NCBI GenBank assembly: GCA_018350325.1
Contig: JAEVLN010000006.1
Location: forward strand, 3,400,056-3,464,055
Source of the DNA: Globodera rostochiensis
Lineage: Eukaryota > Nematoda > Chromadorea > Rhabditida > Heteroderidae
Reading direction: 5' to 3'
Length of the DNA stretch: 64,000 nt
This document shows positions 61,223 through 64,000 of the stretch, piece after piece. Below the pieces are notes generated by a model. The model worked only from the letters and a program-made list of their open reading frames with translations. It ran no database searches and was not told the DNA's origin. The position numbers and the translations under genes are program-made. The first letter of the stretch is position 1. Every line of letters begins with the position of its first letter.

Positions 61223-64000
61223 ATGTTTTTATTTTTGCTTTTGCTTGTACCAATTTACTATGCACTTCGCTACCTTTGGGTATGTTTGAACAAAAAAAGT
61301 GATTTTAAGTATAAAGGCTAATTGGTTAATTTATTTTCCATTTCAAATCTCTAATGTCTTCTAAAAGGGAATTTAAAACAATTATTTGACCCTTCAGGAG
61401 TTGATCCCACTTTCTAATCTCTCCAAGCGAGGTGTTTTCGTTACTGGATGTGACTCTGGCTTTGGCTATTTATTGGCACTTAAATTAGCTCAACATGGAC
61501 TGCCCACCTATGCGGGATGTCTTACAAAACAAGTAACCATTTAATAATCAATTTTAATAGCATGCCCCCTTTTTTATCAAAATCTGAAGACAATTTTCGT
61601 GACCATTACGAACTGCCGAATGCAAAGCATTAATCGGTTCTTTTTGTAACACTGAGCTTTTTAGTACAAACTTGGCAACCATCTTTTATATAAATTACTG
61701 AATAGAGAAAGATATTGCCATGTTTAAAGGGTTCCTCCAGAATAGCTTGAATAGGCATACTGGGATGTGGTCCACTTGTGGAGAGATGGTTAAAGAAATT
61801 TTCAATTTGCGCATCTGATAAAGTAGCGAGTGCTTCCAGCTTCTCGTCCGATCACCCTTTTGGCAATTTTAACAAAGAAATTTACACTCCCCTGAAGGGA
61901 CAAGATCAACTGATGGAGGAGGCAAAAAAGCGTGGAATCGGCGACAAATTAAAGCCAGTACCATTGGACATCACCAACGATCAATCGGTGAAAGAGGCAT
62001 CGGAATTTGTTCGGAAGGATCTGTCATCGGGAAACAATGGCAAGTCTTGATGGCATTTTTTGTTAATTAAAAACCCTTTGGGTTTTTTTTGAAATAAATC
62101 AAATCGTCATAGCAAGCTATGAATAGTATAATGAATGCTATTTAATAAATTAAAAAAAACACTTTTTTGTTTGATAAATTTGCACAGCCATTTTAAAGAT
62201 AATACCTAACATTTAAATTTCACTATATTTAGAATTATGGGGCTTAGTCAACAACGCCGGCATCTTCAGGTATTAAATTCTTTGGCAACAAATTGGCAAC
62301 AAGTTAATTTTTCGTTTCGCACTAATTCAAAACGAGAAATGATTGCCCGTCTTAGATAGTGAATAAAGAAGGCAGTCAGTTAGTTCTATTCTCAGCACAA
62401 GTTTCATTGGTGTGCTGAGCGCGATTTTTAAATTTGACAACATTTTCTATGTATAAGTTTTTAGCTGTTATGGGCCCGATGCATGGACATCCATTGAAGA
62501 GTGAGTGGGTAATCCAGAATTTTCAAAATTCATGCTAAAAAACATTTTTTAATCCAAAAGATTTAATTAAATTGAGAATTATAGATATCAATTGCATTTA
62601 CAGTTACAAATTATCCATGGAAGTGAACTGTTGGGGAACCATACGGTAGATACTTTTTTTGATTCCGTAAATACCGTATTCAACAAATGCTCAGATGCTG
62701 CCAGGTTGATTCGTCATAATCAACGTTTCAATGAGCGTCATTTTTTCAAAATCTGTTCCTATCAGCAGATCGCTACAAAATTCATAGATTACTATATACC
62801 TAATCTTATAACCATGCCATCCATCCAACAGGCATTTCTACCGTTAATCAAGCGTAGCAAAGGCAGATTCGTGTCAATCTGTAAGCTGGGTTGCAGGTGT
62901 CATTGGTGCCATGCTAATGTATTCCCTCCCATACAGCAAGCATTGCAGGACGTGTTTCATTGCCATGTGGAGCTCCGTATTCCGTGGCCAAATACGGGGT
63001 TTGTCCGACCGTGTAAAAACAGGAAGTGCATGAACACAAGGCTTTAAATGGCTGAATTTTTTTGACTTTTCACACCAAATTGAAATGATTAAAAATCATT
63101 TTAAAAACCGGGATTGCAATTCTCAGCAGGGGATGCACAGCTTTTAATTTAAAAAATATAATAGTTAAACCACGAACAATTGAATATCTCCTTAAGGTGG
63201 AGGCGTACATGGATGCGATCAGGTCAAATACCAACTACAGACGAATGAATCTTTCATTTTCCCGATTTTAAAGGCTGGAGTTGGAATGTTGGGGAATCGG
63301 GTGCTGTATACTGGAGCCAGGTCCCTGCTGTTCTGTTGATTGAATTTATAATTGTTTTGCTTTAGGGATGTTCCGCACCAAATTGGTCTTGATTTTAACC
63401 ATGTATTAGTGAGCATTAACGATCTGAGTTAAATTCAAGCTTTAACCAGATCACTACTACAAGATTATACGTATCTGATCACTATAAAAAGGTCCGGATT
63501 TTGTTCAGATTGATGCCAGCGCAATGACAGCAAGGGTAGATAAAGCATGGCAAAATTTGACCCCTGAAATACAAGAGGAATATGGGGAACAGCTAAAGAA
63601 TAAATGTATGGAGTTAAAAATGCTTTTAAAATTATATTACAAGTTTAAACTGTCTGAGGACTGCTTTCAGAAATTTACCCTCCCTGCATTAACGAAAATT
63701 CTTTTAGTTGTTGCCTCGTGGAACAGACTTTTTAAGGTAAGACTCAAAACCAAATTTTCTTGTCAAACAACAAGAAATTTTTCATTGAATTTTCAAAATA
63801 AACTTAATCAAAGAAAGCAAATAAATTAAAGCAGAACAAACATTTTTAAATTTAATAAAAATGGTCCAAATCCTAAGGATTTTTGACATTTTCGTTAAGG
63901 AGCTGGCCTCCGATCGGCTGGACCACGTTGTGGACGCGTATTTCCACGCCGTAACGGCCCAATTTCCTCGTTATCGCTACCGCGTCGGATGGGACGCCAT
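61223..64000 (+). CDS. Short-chain dehydrogenase, retinol-dehydrogenase type; 3' end outside window
   Basis: It starts [19 protein letters not shown] (membrane anchor). The next exons give [20 protein letters not shown] (TGxxxGxG cofactor motif), [17 protein letters not shown] and [12 protein letters not shown] (NNAG), then [13 protein letters not shown]. Then [61 protein letters not shown] and, at the window end, [15 protein letters not shown]. This is the order of RDH/DHS-type NAD(P)-dependent oxidoreductases. The intron after GNN uses a GC donor. A 10-nt exon at 62695-62704 is needed to keep phase before AFLPL. The exon carrying the catalytic region (62832-63050) changes frame after GRFVS and no intact YxxxK is read, so the gene may be damaged. 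Confidence 0.75.

Noticed and set aside
1..64000. CRISPR arrays or bacterial gene transfer
   Set aside because: The direct repeats found are satellites, minisatellites or transposon motifs without CRISPR spacing, and every recognised gene has spliceosomal introns. No intronless bacterial-like gene was seen.

Overview
The window is nuclear DNA of a nematode, most likely a plant-parasitic cyst-type species (Heteroderidae such as Globodera or Heterodera; inference). The grounds are short AT-rich introns, interstitial TTAGGC telomere-type repeats, a SPRY protein of the style expanded in cyst nematodes, and three introns that read as GC-AG, a donor class reported as unusually common in cyst nematodes. 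No bacterial-style operons occur. All genes were rebuilt by reading splice sites and phase by eye.

Layout. 1-3.6 kb: a 160-bp satellite, interrupted by a 1.38-kb sequence that recurs 9.4 kb away, and ending beside four telomere-type repeats. 4.0-10.4 kb (minus): a 16-exon DM13/Skeletor-like secreted protein with a tRNA-Arg inside one intron. 10.7-17.3 kb: the second 1.38-kb copy, a possible two-exon gene end and a large MITE. 17.3-25.2 kb (minus): an SLC6 transporter with an unusual possible N-terminal extension. 27.7-29.3 kb (plus): a SUV39-type SET-domain methyltransferase whose 3' end runs into a 30-bp minisatellite. 32.5-41.3 kb (minus): the MADD/AEX-3 DENN-domain Rab GEF. 43.5-44.9 kb (minus): a SPRY protein without signal peptide. 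48.2-49.9 kb (minus): a GT14 branching glycosyltransferase. 50.2-56.2 kb: unrecognised genes, one badly frame-broken, plus a 435-bp tandem duplication. 56.9-60.0 kb (minus): two Kunitz/Cys-rich genes. 61.2 kb to the end (plus): a retinol-dehydrogenase-like SDR, cut by the window edge.

The genes do not form one pathway. They are a mix of conserved housekeeping or neuronal genes (AEX-3, SLC6, SET, GT14, SDR) and secreted or lineage-specific genes (DM13, Kunitz, SPRY).

The most distinctive signal lies between and inside the genes. There are many small elements, each built by repeating its own short terminal motif in both orientations, and several have 8-bp target duplications. A separate long-TIR family with 9-10-bp duplications includes one copy placed in a reading frame so that element plus duplication form an exact GT...AG intron.
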